A DNA stretch of 64,000 bases from Desulfotruncus alcoholivorax DSM 16058 (lineage in GTDB: Bacteria; Bacillota; Desulfotomaculia; Desulfotomaculales; Desulfallaceae): positions 62,001-126,000 of the forward strand of contig NZ_AUMW01000003.1 in the NCBI RefSeq assembly GCF_000430885.1, read 5' to 3'. The position numbers were made by a program, and so were the translations under genes. Below the pieces are notes generated by a model. The model had not been told where the DNA came from and made no database searches. It was given only the letters and a program-made list of their open reading frames with translations. The stretch's first letter is position 1. Each line of letters opens with the position of its first letter. This document shows, piece by piece, positions 26,809 to 37,222 of this stretch.

Positions 26809-28208
26809 TATATTACTTGCTGGGGGGTCTTTTTAAATTTACAAAACAGTTTGGCCACAACCCTTACCAGCGGATGCGCCATTGTTTGTTCCAACATTTT
26901 ATATTCGTTTTTAATTCTAGTTATCTCCTGTTGGGACAGGCGGAGAGACTTGTTCAGCCTTTCCCCTTCAGACATGGCATGTTTTAGATCTGTGCTTAAA
27001 GTATTTATTTCTTCTCGCCAAATCTTTTCTTCGTGCTCCCTGGCTTCATTTAGTCTTTCTAATTTTTGTTTTAAATTTACAATTTCCGTCTGCAATTCAG
27101 CAACCCGTTCAGCGTGCAATTCCTTTAATTCTAATAATTTTGTTTTGTTTTCCCTGTCACGTTCTTTGTATTGCTGCAATTTAGTGAACATAGTTTCCAA
27201 ACCAGATTGATTCTTGTTCAAAACCTCTCTTAGTTGTTGATTTTCAAGTTCATGATCTCTAGCCCTTTTTACCCAGAGACGGCATTGGTACAAGATACTG
27301 TTCGCTTTGGATTCCAACTTCTGCAGGTGTTCTTTATACCGGTAAATTTCTTTCTTTCTTAATGCCAGGAGCAAATCTTTCTCTGCCATTTGGGTATTGA
27401 GCTGTTCAAACCTGTTTATATCATTTTGACGCAATGCCAAAGCTGCAGCAGCCTCTTTATGCGCTGATTCAACCTCACTAAGCTGGTTTTGCAAGTTTGT
27501 TAAACGCTCTGTCCACCTTTCCCGGTCTCTAATCCACCTGTCCCTTTGACGTTTTAGCGCCATCAGATATCGTTTTAAAATTTTGTCGTAAATAACCCTG
27601 GCTTCCTGGTTATAGCACCATACTCCTTTGCCTATTTCCTCAAAATAGGGAAACTTTTTTAATACCCCCTCAATTTCTTTCTTATCGTTAGCCCTCCATT
27701 TCCCGACCACTTCACTTAGCTGCGCTAGCGACAGACCTGTAGGATTCATTATCAGCGCTTTGATAACCAGATGTTTAAGTGAATATTGGCTTGTTTCAAC
27801 TTCCCATTCCGTCAAGCCCCAGTAACCATTGGAAAGCTGTATAAATCTACCGTCGTTGATTAATTTCACTTGCTCAGAAACAAATTTGCCTTTTTTCTTT
27901 TTATTGCCATTGGCCATATCCGCAAAACTTAATGGCTTTTGCTTTTTAAGTAATATGGTATAGAACTGATCGTTATCCTTATACCCTTCTAAATTTAGAG
28001 TCCAGGAAGGTCCATGATCATTTGTAAAGCAATCGTGCTGTTCCAGACACAAACGAACTTTTTCTTCCACTTGCACCGGGGCATAATCCTTTAACATTTG
28101 TTTATGGACATAATTAGTCAATTCAGCAACTGACAAGGATTCAAAGAAAAACAACGTCTTTTTGAGCACATCAGTAAGCGAGTTTAATTGGCCGCTCAAA
28201 ATTCCCAC
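26808..28208 (-). CDS. Winged-helix (HARE-HTH-like) protein with a long coiled coil, function unknown
   Basis: 466 residues. Residues about 20-145 resemble the HARE-HTH/RNA-polymerase delta domain: an SLSVAELTNYVHK helix, LCLEQHDCFTNDHGPSWTLN, and the signature KLINDGRFIQLSNGYWGLTE. A second winged-helix-like part follows (SLKHLVIKALIMNPTG). Residues about 220-440 are almost continuous coiled coil rich in E, K, Q and R. The C-terminus is basic. It has no membrane segment. It could be a nucleoid- or polymerase-associated scaffold. Monocistronic, divergent from acuA. I do not know a named family with this architecture. Confidence 0.6.
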   Translation of the reverse strand: MGILSGQLNSLTDVLKKTLFFFESLSVAELTNYVHKQMLKDYAPVQVEEKVRLCLEQHDCFTNDHGPSWTLNLEGYKDNDQFYTILLKKQKPLSFADMANGNKKKKGKFVSEQVKLINDGRFIQLSNGYWGLTEWEVETSQYSLKHLVIKALIMNPTGLSLAQLSEVVGKWRANDKKEIEGVLKKFPYFEEIGKGVWCYNQEARVIYDKILKRYLMALKRQRDRWIRDRERWTERLTNLQNQLSEVESAHKEAAAALALRQNDINRFEQLNTQMAEKDLLLALRKKEIYRYKEHLQKLESKANSILYQCRLWVKRARDHELENQQLREVLNKNQSGLETMFTKLQQYKERDRENKTKLLELKELHAERVAELQTEIVNLKQKLERLNEAREHEEKIWREEINTLSTDLKHAMSEGERLNKSLRLSQQEITRIKNEYKMLEQTMAHPLVRVVAKLFCKFKKTPQQVI

Positions 28209-28413
28209 CTCTTTACATTTTCCATATTTTGTATTTATATATTTCCATATTTAAATCGAATTTCCTTCCTACATTTGGTAATTTTTATTTTTTATCTTTT
28301 TTTGAAAATTATTTCTCATGTTGTCTTGTTTAATACCGTTTTGCTACCATATAATGAAAATAAGCTCTGATAATATTTTAAATAAGATTAAATTATTTAA
28401 GAGGCGGTGGGGA

Positions 28414-29010
28414 ATGAAAAGTTCAGACTTTTTTATAGAAGGGCCTGTTGAACCATCATATATATTAGATCTGGAAATGTCTCAGAATTTATGTATTTTC
28501 AGGGAGCCGGCCAAGCAGCAAAAAGCATTAGCTGAAATTGCCGGCTCGGATGACGGTATGGTTTATATCATTAGAGAAAATAATACAATAATTGGTTATG
28601 TAACATTTCATAATCCGGACAAATACAGCCGCTGGTCCAAACATCCCAGCATTATGGAACTTGGCGCAATTGAAGTAAGCCCTAAATACCGTGGACATAA
28701 ACTGGGTAGCCGTTTATTGAAATATGCTTTTGCAAACCCGATTATGGAAGAAAAAATTGTAATTACCATAGAATTTTGCTGGCATTGGGATCTTGATAAC
28801 ACCGGACTGGATATATGGAAATACCAAAAAATGCTGAGCAAGCTCTTTGGAAGTGTTGGCTTAGTCCGAATCCCGACAGACGACCCGGAGATACTCGAAC
28901 ATATTGCCAACGTTCTAATGGCGAGGTTCGGGTCAAAAGTCTCGGAAGAAGATATTAAAAGATTTGAAGAGATGCAATTCTGCGGAGGTAGCATTTTTAA
29001 CTATAAATAA
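28414..29010 (+). CDS. acuA: GNAT protein acetyltransferase AcuA
   Basis: 198 residues from the ATG at 28414 behind GAGGCGGTGGGGA; the longer frame from 28318 is not supported. The sequence follows Bacillus AcuA closely: FFIEGPVEPSYI, YVTFHNPD, RWSKHPSIMELGAIEVSP, the acetyl-CoA loop YRGHKLGSRL and ITIEFCWHWDLDNTGLDIW. AcuA acetylates and inactivates acetyl-CoA synthetase. It may regulate the acyl-CoA synthetase of this window or an acs elsewhere. No acuB or acuC follows, unlike Bacillus, where an acuABC operon is found. Convergent with guaB and separated from it by a shared terminator. Confidence 0.88.
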   Translation: MKSSDFFIEGPVEPSYILDLEMSQNLCIFREPAKQQKALAEIAGSDDGMVYIIRENNTIIGYVTFHNPDKYSRWSKHPSIMELGAIEVSPKYRGHKLGSRLLKYAFANPIMEEKIVITIEFCWHWDLDNTGLDIWKYQKMLSKLFGSVGLVRIPTDDPEILEHIANVLMARFGSKVSEEDIKRFEEMQFCGGSIFNYK

Positions 29011-29014
29011 AATA

Positions 29015-29034
29015 AAAGCCGGTCATCCGGCTTT
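29015..29034. terminator. Bidirectional terminator between acuA and guaB
   Basis: An 8-bp perfect stem AAAGCCGG/CCGGCTTT with a 4-nt TCAT loop and T/A tracts at both sides. It lies between the two convergent stop codons. Confidence 0.88.
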
Positions 29035-29053
29035 ATTTGTTTTATTAAAATAT

Positions 29054-30607
<1,554 letters not shown>

Positions 30608-30611
30608 TTAT

Positions 30612-30836
30612 TTAATCTTGTCCCATGATTGAACCTAATCCATGCCGCATAAAATGATCACGCAGGTGGTAAATTAATTTTTCCGTTACATCGAATTCTT
30701 CGGCCATTTCAAAATCTGATTTTCCTTCTTTAATTCCTTCAATAAAGTCATCAAAATCTATGCCTACTTCCTCTGTCTTAAATTTTAGGCTTGGCTCCGT
30801 ACTCCAAGGTACTCTTGAACGAAGGTACTCTTCCAT
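30612..30836 (-). CDS. Small acidic protein with a helix-turn-helix-like C-terminus
   Basis: 74 residues from an ATG with a clear AAGGAG site. The sequence EVGIDFDDFIEGIKEGKSD then FEMAEEFDVTEKLIYHLRDH suggests an HTH in residues 35-60, with an acidic first half. It lies 91 bases upstream of guaB on the same strand and after ytrI. Similar short genes beside sporulation or purine genes are known only as hypothetical. A DNA-binding or adaptor role is possible. Not recognised. Confidence 0.6.
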   Translation of the reverse strand: MEEYLRSRVPWSTEPSLKFKTEEVGIDFDDFIEGIKEGKSDFEMAEEFDVTEKLIYHLRDHFMRHGLGSIMGQD

Positions 30837-30885
30837 AGCCGGACACTCCTTTTTAACTTATTTTGTCCGGCAGTTCTTTGATTTA

Positions 30886-31365
30886 TCAGGATTGATTTTT
30901 AATGGGAATTATTTCTAAATACACCACCACGTCTTCGGCAATAACCACCAGCTCAACTTTTATTCCAATTTTATTCCCTTCCACTTCAATCTCACGGTTG
31001 TCTATAATTCCAGGAACCAATAAGTAATTAACATTTTCCACCTCTTGGCCCGTAATTACCTTTAACCATTCCCTGACTTTTTTCTCAACATTCAGTTCTA
31101 TGGTGCTTTTTTCATAGTCGGTGTATTTACATTTATCGGCAAAGGATATTTTTGTGCTAATCTTGGTTATAATTCGTCTGTACTTAGCATTATTGTTTTC
31201 TCTTAGTTCCTTAATCTCTTTTTCACTAACCGATATTTTTTCTTTGAGTGAACGGTTTTCTATGTAAAGAGCATCAATTTGTTTCCCCACCAGTATACCA
31301 GATAAAGCTGATCCTAAGATAATACCCAAAGAAAATACAGCGGCAAAGAAAAAAACTCGCTTCAC
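30886..31365 (-). CDS. ytrI: Sporulation membrane protein YtrI-like
   Basis: 159 residues, starting at a GTG at 31365 that overlaps the ytrH stop as GTGA. Residues 4-27 (VFFFAAVFSLGIILGSALSG) are a single N-terminal membrane anchor, followed by a coiled coil (IENRSLKEKISVSEKEIKEL) and a beta-rich tail. Size, topology and the pairing with ytrH agree with Bacillus YtrI, needed for efficient sporulation and found at the forespore side. Sequence conservation of this family is low, so identity rests on context and topology. Confidence 0.72.
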   Translation of the reverse strand: MKRVFFFAAVFSLGIILGSALSGILVGKQIDALYIENRSLKEKISVSEKEIKELRENNNAKYRRIITKISTKISFADKCKYTDYEKSTIELNVEKKVREWLKVITGQEVENVNYLLVPGIIDNREIEVEGNKIGIKVELVVIAEDVVVYLEIIPIKNQS

Positions 31366-31688
31366 CGGTTATCACCGGATAGCATCATCAAAATATAGTA
31401 ACCGGTCTGGGTTCCAGCCAGCGCGCTGATTATATATATTAACTGTTTGACCACAGCGCGCACCTCTCCTTGGAATAACCCTGATTCCAAAATTTCAATT
31501 GTTGAAAAAGTGCCCCCAATGGCAGCTACAATGGCCCATACCTTTATTTCTCTTGCCAATTTTAGCATGGTACCTACAGGAGGTTCTCTACACAGGATAG
31601 CAGCAAAAGAGCCAATTAAAGCAGCACCAATTATAATACCTAAAGCAGTAAAGAATATTAATACCATTTTGTTCGGGAAAACATCCAT
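31362..31688 (-). CDS. ytrH: Sporulation protein YtrH
   Basis: 108 residues from the ATG at 31688 behind GGGGG; a longer frame to 31796 includes an implausible leader. Three hydrophobic segments: LIFFTALGIIIGAALIGSF, then IKVWAIVAAIGGTFSTIEIL and VKQLIYIISALAGTQTGYYI. The motifs AAIGGTF..IE and ALAGTQTGYYI are the YtrH signature. It acts at the forespore membranes in sporulation. The stop overlaps the ytrI start by four bases. Confidence 0.85.
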   Translation of the reverse strand: MDVFPNKMVLIFFTALGIIIGAALIGSFAAILCREPPVGTMLKLAREIKVWAIVAAIGGTFSTIEILESGLFQGEVRAVVKQLIYIISALAGTQTGYYILMMLSGDNR

Positions 31689-31770
31689 CAAGAATACCCC
31701 CGTTGTAATCGCTTCTTGTCCATGTATATGTTGCAATCGATAAAAAATTAAATCTTTATTGTAACAAAAA

Positions 31771-31789
31771 ACCGGGTAATTACCCCGGT
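31771..31789 (-). terminator. Terminator of def
   Basis: Stem ACCGGG (31771-31776) with CCCGGT (31784-31789) around a TAATTA-containing loop. The minus strand continues with six T residues. Confidence 0.8.
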
Positions 31790-31828
31790 ATTTCAATTGT
31801 ATTTCTAAACATTGTTCGGTCTTGATAT

Positions 31829-32326
31829 TTATAATAATTTATAGACATCCAGCGGCTCGTTTGTTCTTTCTCTATAAACTTGCCCCGTGGTGACGTGGTC
31901 GATAAATAAAATCCCCTCCAAATGATCTAGCTCATGTTGTAAACAGCGGGCCATAAAATCTTCGCCTTCAATTATAAATTCCTCACCAGCTCTGTTCATA
32001 GCCTTTACTTTAACATGTTGTGCCCTTGTTACTTGGCCCCAAATGCCTGGCAATGATAAACACCCCTCCGGCCCTGTTTGCTCTCCCGATTTGTTAATTA
32101 TGCGAGGGTTAATTAATTCTATAAAGCTGTCCCCACCATCTATTACAACAATCCTCTTTAAAATCCCTACTTGCGGTGCTGCCAATGCAGCGCCATTGGG
32201 AGATGCTTTAAGGGTATCGGTCATATCATCAAGCAACTGCAAAACAGATTGGGTTATTTCGGATACGTGTTTACATTTCTTTCGTAAGATTGGGTCCCCA
32301 AGCTTTCCAATCATACGCTCTGCCAT
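31829..32326 (-). CDS. def: Peptide deformylase
   Basis: 165 residues from the ATG at 32326, behind AAGGAGGACAACTCAA; the longer frame from 32380 is not supported. All three signature motifs are present: GAALAAPQVGI, EGCLSLPG with the metal-binding Cys, and QHELDHLEG with both metal-binding His and the catalytic Glu. It removes the formyl group from nascent proteins. It follows cobC on the same strand with a 29-base gap, and a terminator ends the unit. Confidence 0.94.
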   Translation of the reverse strand: MAERMIGKLGDPILRKKCKHVSEITQSVLQLLDDMTDTLKASPNGAALAAPQVGILKRIVVIDGGDSFIELINPRIINKSGEQTGPEGCLSLPGIWGQVTRAQHVKVKAMNRAGEEFIIEGEDFMARCLQHELDHLEGILFIDHVTTGQVYRERTNEPLDVYKLL

Positions 32327-32355
32327 TTGAGTTGTCCTCCTTAAAACAAAAGCTT

Positions 32356-32973
32356 TTACACCGTCTCCAAGTGGCTGCAATCGTTATACAGTTCCAGAAT
32401 ACCTTTATCCCAGCCATGAAAATAAACAATGGACAATGAAGCGTTATCCTGCCTCAATTTCCAGTACTGGTTAAGGTCAATACCCAACACGGTACCGACA
32501 ATACTCCGGATTGTTCCTCCATGGGCCACTACGGCCACGGTTTGATCATTGTGCTTTAAAACAATATCTTTAATGGCCCGGTTTGAACGTTTTGCCAGTT
32601 CATCCAGGGTTTCTCCACCGGGAATTCTTGTTTCCAAGGGTTTCGACCACCATGTTTTCGATAGCTCACTATAATTTTGCTGAATTTCTTTAAAAGTTAG
32701 ACCTTCCCAATTGCCAAAGTTTAATTCCTGCAGATCCGGTAGTATTTGAACCTGTCTGTGGTGAGGCTCTGCGATAAAGCCCGCCGTTCTGATAGCCCGG
32801 GATAGGCTACTGGCATATACGGCCTCAATTTTTCGATCAGACAGCCGTTTACTTAAAGCAACAGCCTGCTGTATACCTTTTTCGCTAAGAGGAATATCGG
32901 TTTGCCCTTGTAATTTTGCTTCTTTATTCCAAACAGTTTCACCATGCCTGATCAGCAAAATCCTGCAGCCCAT
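32356..32973 (-). CDS. cobC: Alpha-ribazole phosphatase, histidine phosphatase family
   Basis: 205 residues. The phosphohistidine motif LIRHGETVWN (His near residue 10), then LQGQTDIPLSEKG, the second arginine region YASSLSRAIRTA, LQELNFGNWEG and the second catalytic His in VVAHGGTIR. It dephosphorylates alpha-ribazole phosphate or adenosylcobalamin 5'-phosphate in the last steps of the cobalamin nucleotide loop. Other members of this family act on sugar phosphates. The cobD and cobS neighbours support CobC. Confidence 0.86.
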   Translation of the reverse strand: MGCRILLIRHGETVWNKEAKLQGQTDIPLSEKGIQQAVALSKRLSDRKIEAVYASSLSRAIRTAGFIAEPHHRQVQILPDLQELNFGNWEGLTFKEIQQNYSELSKTWWSKPLETRIPGGETLDELAKRSNRAIKDIVLKHNDQTVAVVAHGGTIRSIVGTVLGIDLNQYWKLRQDNASLSIVYFHGWDKGILELYNDCSHLETV

Positions 32974-32974
32974 G

Positions 32975-34060
32975 CTAAACTCCTTTCATGGCCTCTGTAA
33001 GCGCCTCAATCAAGATAACATTCTCTCTCCGCGTCTTAACCGCAACCCTGATAAAACTATTGTTTAACCCGCTGAAATTGGAGCAGTCCCGGATAAGAAC
33101 ACCTTTTTGGGCCAAGAGAGCCACCAATTGTGAAGAAGTCATTCCTCCCTTTAAGATTTTTACCAGCAGATAATTAGCATTTCCCTGGTATGCTTTTAAC
33201 CCGGAAATCCGCGATATGGCCCGGTATAGAAATTCCCGTTCCTGCCGAACCAGTTTTATCGTCTCATCCATATAGTCAAAATCCGAAAGCGCAGCTTTTC
33301 CCGCAACTTGAGCAAGTATGTTCACATTCCACGGATCTTTTCCGGTCTCCAATTTCCTAACAATTTCAGCGGGGCCAAGCAACGCGCCAAGGCGTAAACC
33401 CGGAATGCCGAAAAACTTTGTCAGGGAATAAAGCACCAACAATTTAGGATATTTGTTTAACAGGGGGATTACCGAAAATTGTTTGACGGATTCGGTAAAG
33501 TCAATAAAGGCTTCATCCACTACTGTATAAACGCCGTTGTCCTCCGCATTCTCAATGATTGATTTAATAATTGACCTGTTTTCCACCCTGCCGGTTGGAT
33601 TATTGGGGTTGCAAATAAATATAACGTCATTGCCGGGTAAAGCTTTGATTATTTGGGTTGCCGGCAGCGCAAAATCTTTTTGTTCCTGTAATAAAATTTC
33701 TTTGACTGCTCCCCCGGCACAATTGATCGCTTCTCCGTATTCAATAAAGGTTGGTGCTGTTACCAGCGCACTGTTGAATTTTAATACATGAGCAATTAAG
33801 TAAATTAATTCCGATGCCCCGTTGCCAAAAATAATATTTTCAGGTGGGATACTCAGGTAACCAGACAGCGCGCTGCGTAATTCACTGCAACTTGGATCCG
33901 GATAATGCCTGATTAAATCCAAATTATCCTGTATTGCTTTCACTGCCGCAGGGGATGGCCCCAACGGGTTGATATTGGCGCTAAAATCACAAATTTCTTG
34001 AACCGGGCAGCTTATTTTTCGGGAATACCCGAAAACATCACCGCCATGCTTATATTCCAA
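32975..34060 (-). CDS. cobD: L-threonine-O-3-phosphate decarboxylase
   Basis: 361 residues from a TTG at 34060, seven bases after TAGGAGG; an alternative ATG at 34078 overlaps the cobS stop. Aspartate-aminotransferase fold with EYKHGGDVFGYSRK, FSANINPLGPSP, CNPNNPTGR, VDEAFIDF and the PLP-binding lysine in SLTKFFGIPGLRLG. It makes (R)-1-amino-2-propanol phosphate for the cobalamin side arm. Histidinol-phosphate aminotransferases look alike, but the KHGGDVFGY start and the cob context decide. Naming follows Salmonella CobD. Confidence 0.9.
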   Translation of the reverse strand: MEYKHGGDVFGYSRKISCPVQEICDFSANINPLGPSPAAVKAIQDNLDLIRHYPDPSCSELRSALSGYLSIPPENIIFGNGASELIYLIAHVLKFNSALVTAPTFIEYGEAINCAGGAVKEILLQEQKDFALPATQIIKALPGNDVIFICNPNNPTGRVENRSIIKSIIENAEDNGVYTVVDEAFIDFTESVKQFSVIPLLNKYPKLLVLYSLTKFFGIPGLRLGALLGPAEIVRKLETGKDPWNVNILAQVAGKAALSDFDYMDETIKLVRQEREFLYRAISRISGLKAYQGNANYLLVKILKGGMTSSQLVALLAQKGVLIRDCSNFSGLNNSFIRVAVKTRRENVILIEALTEAMKGV

Positions 34061-34071
34061 GTAAATACCTC

Positions 34072-34845
34072 CTACCAAAAACGAACCGGGGCGCTGAATA
34101 ACTGCGGCAATATATTGTATGCCGGGAAAACAGCCAGGTAAACAATTAATTCGCTGCCTTCACACGTTGCACCGTAAATATCACCTGTAAGGCCGCCCAG
34201 CTCTGCTTTTATTTTGTATGCCACCAAATGGACCACTACAGTAAGGGTAAACCAAATTATTAGTCCCGCCAGCCCGGCGGTTAAAATTGTTATTAGTGCT
34301 GCTCCCAAGGTAGCCAGAACAAATTCACGTTTTCCGGTATGCAAAGAATAAAGAGTGCCCAGCCCCTCCTTGCGGGCATAAGGAAAAAAGGCAATTAAAT
34401 AAACCATTGTCCACCTGCTCAGAACAGTGGCAAGAATAATTGAGCAAGTGATTATTTCCACCGGAAGAGCTGTAAATGCCGAATATTTTAAGAGTAACAG
34501 GCATACAAGGCCCAGTACGCCAAATGCGCCAACCCTGCTATCCCTCATAATTTCCATTTTTCTTTCTCTTGAACGGCCGCTAAACATCCCATCAAAGGTA
34601 TCCATAAATCCATCTAGATGGATTCCGCCTGTCAGGGCCACCATGGTGGCAATTAACAATGCTGATACAACCGGCACCGGAAACAGCAGTAAGAAAACCT
34701 GCCTAGCAAGCAGCACGCAAATACCCAACACCAGGCCTACTACCGGAAAAAAAACAGATGATTTTCCAAAGGCTATTTCATCAAATTCACCTTTATAAAG
34801 TCTAATCCTGGACAAGTGCTGAAGGGCAAAAAAGAAACTCTTCAA
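34072..34845 (-). CDS. cobS: Adenosylcobinamide-GDP ribazoletransferase (cobalamin synthase)
   Basis: 257 residues from a TTG at 34845 behind CAGGAGGATACAGAA. It is a polytopic membrane protein with about six hydrophobic segments, and the signature TGGIHLDGFMDTFDGMF near residue 75 holds the metal-binding acidic residues. It joins adenosylcobinamide-GDP with alpha-ribazole. The start codon overlaps the cbiA stop (TTGA), showing tight coupling. Confidence 0.92.
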   Translation of the reverse strand: MKSFFFALQHLSRIRLYKGEFDEIAFGKSSVFFPVVGLVLGICVLLARQVFLLLFPVPVVSALLIATMVALTGGIHLDGFMDTFDGMFSGRSRERKMEIMRDSRVGAFGVLGLVCLLLLKYSAFTALPVEIITCSIILATVLSRWTMVYLIAFFPYARKEGLGTLYSLHTGKREFVLATLGAALITILTAGLAGLIIWFTLTVVVHLVAYKIKAELGGLTGDIYGATCEGSELIVYLAVFPAYNILPQLFSAPVRFW

Positions 34846-36230
34846 TTCTGTATCCTCCTGTATTGCCTGTAAGCAGCGCAAGACCGCAAAAACCCGCGTG
34901 CCGCAGCAGTTGATCCGGCGAAATGAATGTGCAAGTATGTTGCCAGAATATTGCTTTCAGCGTGTCCATCCCGGTGACAACTGCCATCACCTGGCTTTTG
35001 CAACATATAAGCGCCGTTCAGTTCATCATCATTAATTTTGGAATAGTGAAACTCATGGCCTCTCAGTTTGGCTCCCTGGTCCACCAGAATGTTTGAACTA
35101 ATAGCCGTAGCAGACACGTACCCCAGTGCCGCCCGTTTATGCCCCATTTTACAACTAGCTGGTATAATGCCTGCCCCTTGATATTCTCGTCCGGAAAAAT
35201 CAGTGATCGAACGGCATAAATACATTAACCCGCCGCATTCGGCGTATACGGGCATACCGACTGCGGCTCTCCGCCCCAGGTCTTCAATAAACGTGTGGTT
35301 GTCCGCCAGCTGCTCGATAAACATTTCGGGAAAACCGCCACCAATATACAACCCGTCCAAACCTTCAGGTAATTTGGAATCATTAAGCGCACTACAGGTA
35401 TAAATTTCTGCACCCATCTGCTCCAGCAGGTCCAACCCATCCTGGTAGTAAAAATTAAAAGCTTTGTCCCTGACAACACCAAGTTGGATTTTGGCTTGTT
35501 CATCTACCGCAAAAATTTTTTCTAATCTGTTTAAAGCAGGAGCACGCCTGGCCAAACTCAAAATTCTCTCTGCCGGGATAGCTTCCATGATCCTGTGCGC
35601 CATTTTATCAATTACACTGACGATTCTTTCGTTTTCCAGGGATGGAACCAGACCCAGATGTCTTTCCGGCAGGTGCAGATCCTGCTCTCGCAAAATTCCC
35701 CCTAAAACAGGAATACCTGTCTTTGCTTCTATTGCTTCTGTTAAAATTTTTAAATGACGCGGACTACCAGCTCGATTAATAATAACACCCGCCAGGGGTA
35801 CGCCACCCGGAAAATTAGCAAAACCCCAAACCAGTGCCGCAGCGCTGTGAGCCATAGATCGGGCATCCAAAACGAGAATTACAGGGCAATTTAATATTTG
35901 AGCCACCCGGGCTGAGCTGCCGTCATCTCCTGCCCCGATTCCATCATAAAGGCCCATGACTCCTTCTATTACACTTATGTCTGCACTGCGGGCCGAACGG
36001 GTAAAAACCTCCTGAACCCCTTCTGCGCCAAGGAAAAAAGTGTCCAGGTTTCTTGATACACACCCCGTCGCAATCTGATGAAAACCCGGATCAATATAAT
36101 CCGGGCCAACTTTAAATGGCTGAACGCGTAAGCCGTATTTGTCAAGCATAGCCATAACCGCCAGAGCAACTGTTGTTTTGCCAACACCGCTGTGCGTACC
36201 TGCTATCATTATGCGCGGTAAATTTAACAC
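34842..36230 (-). CDS. cbiA: Cobyrinic acid a,c-diamide synthase
   Basis: 462 residues. The N-terminal ATP-binding domain has IAGTHSGVGKTTVA and FKVGPDYIDPGFH; VIEGVMGLYDG follows. The C-terminal class I glutamine-amidotransferase-like domain has GLYIGGGFPEMF and the catalytic cysteine in YAECGGLMYL. It amidates carboxylates a and c of cobyrinic acid with glutamine and ATP. Located between cbiB and cobS with short gaps. cobB is the name used in aerobic-pathway organisms. Confidence 0.93.
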   Translation of the reverse strand: MLNLPRIMIAGTHSGVGKTTVALAVMAMLDKYGLRVQPFKVGPDYIDPGFHQIATGCVSRNLDTFFLGAEGVQEVFTRSARSADISVIEGVMGLYDGIGAGDDGSSARVAQILNCPVILVLDARSMAHSAAALVWGFANFPGGVPLAGVIINRAGSPRHLKILTEAIEAKTGIPVLGGILREQDLHLPERHLGLVPSLENERIVSVIDKMAHRIMEAIPAERILSLARRAPALNRLEKIFAVDEQAKIQLGVVRDKAFNFYYQDGLDLLEQMGAEIYTCSALNDSKLPEGLDGLYIGGGFPEMFIEQLADNHTFIEDLGRRAAVGMPVYAECGGLMYLCRSITDFSGREYQGAGIIPASCKMGHKRAALGYVSATAISSNILVDQGAKLRGHEFHYSKINDDELNGAYMLQKPGDGSCHRDGHAESNILATYLHIHFAGSTAAARGFLRSCAAYRQYRRIQN

Positions 36231-36245
36231 TAGTCTTCATTCCCT

Positions 36246-37220
36246 TCAAGCCAATACCCGCCAACTAATTATTAAGAATCTTACCAGACAACAGCAGATT
36301 AAACTAATAAATGAGCCCAGGTAAAGCATTTCAACAGCCCGGGCAATATGGTCAGGCCGCAAGTCTTCACGGTTCTCCCCCATATAATGGCGAAAAGAAA
36401 CCACGCCGCCGTACGAATTTCTTCCACCCAACCTGATCCCCAGGGCACCGGCCATGACGGATTCAGGCACACCACTGTTGGGGCTGGGATGCAATTCGGC
36501 ATCCCTGCGCCAGGCTGCCAGAGCCGACCTGTTATCCCTGTTTGTAATCCAGGCGGCAATCAACAACGCCATGCCGGCCAAACGTGCCGGTATGTAACCA
36601 GCGATATCGTCAAGTCTGGCAGAGGCCCACCCAAAGTAAAGGTATTTTTCGTTTTTATAGCCCAGCATGGAATCCAATGTATTTACAGCCCGATAGGCCA
36701 TAGCCAGCGCTGGTCCGCCAATTAGAGCATAAAAAATTGGTGCTACAACTGCATCCACCAGGTTTTCCGCCACTGTTTCCACTGTAGCGCGCGTTACATC
36801 ACCCGGATCCATTTCGCTTGTATCCCTGCCGACAATCCAACTTACCTTGACCCTGGCCAAACCCAGGTTGCCGGATACAAGTACTTCTTTTATTTCTTTC
36901 GCCGCGCAGGCCAGCCCCCGGTTTGCAATTGTCGTGGAAATAAGCCAGGCGGCAATTAACATATAAATAAAAAAGTTAACCCTTGATGCGGCTAATAAAA
37001 TCAAGCTAACCACAATATAACTGCCTGCTGTTATTAAAACAGCTACAGCCGCGCCGGCTATCCTTAAACCTGCCGGAGAAAAAACATGCTTCCTGAGCAG
37101 CTTTTCCAACCTGGCAATCCAGTTGCCTATAATCACAACCGGATGTGGAATCATAGACGGATCACCCAAAACAAGGTCCAGAACATAACCCAGCAATACC
37201 TGTACTATGATAATATCCAT
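36246..37220 (-). CDS. cbiB: Adenosylcobinamide-phosphate synthase
   Basis: 324-residue membrane protein. VLLGYVLDLVLGDP begins it, and PHPVVIIGNWI and the conserved TVAENLVDAVVAPIFYAL and RAVNTLDSMLGYKN lie in the middle; ELHPSPNSGVPESVMAGALG is near the C-terminus. It attaches aminopropanol phosphate to cobyric acid. It follows cbiP by two bases and precedes cbiA by 15. Confidence 0.93.
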   Translation of the reverse strand: MDIIIVQVLLGYVLDLVLGDPSMIPHPVVIIGNWIARLEKLLRKHVFSPAGLRIAGAAVAVLITAGSYIVVSLILLAASRVNFFIYMLIAAWLISTTIANRGLACAAKEIKEVLVSGNLGLARVKVSWIVGRDTSEMDPGDVTRATVETVAENLVDAVVAPIFYALIGGPALAMAYRAVNTLDSMLGYKNEKYLYFGWASARLDDIAGYIPARLAGMALLIAAWITNRDNRSALAAWRRDAELHPSPNSGVPESVMAGALGIRLGGRNSYGGVVSFRHYMGENREDLRPDHIARAVEMLYLGSFISLICCCLVRFLIISWRVLA

Positions 37221-37222
37221 AA

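Noticed and set aside
28318-28413. Longer N-terminus of acuA
   Set aside because: The extension is hydrophobic and AT-rich, with a clear ribosome site only before 28414.
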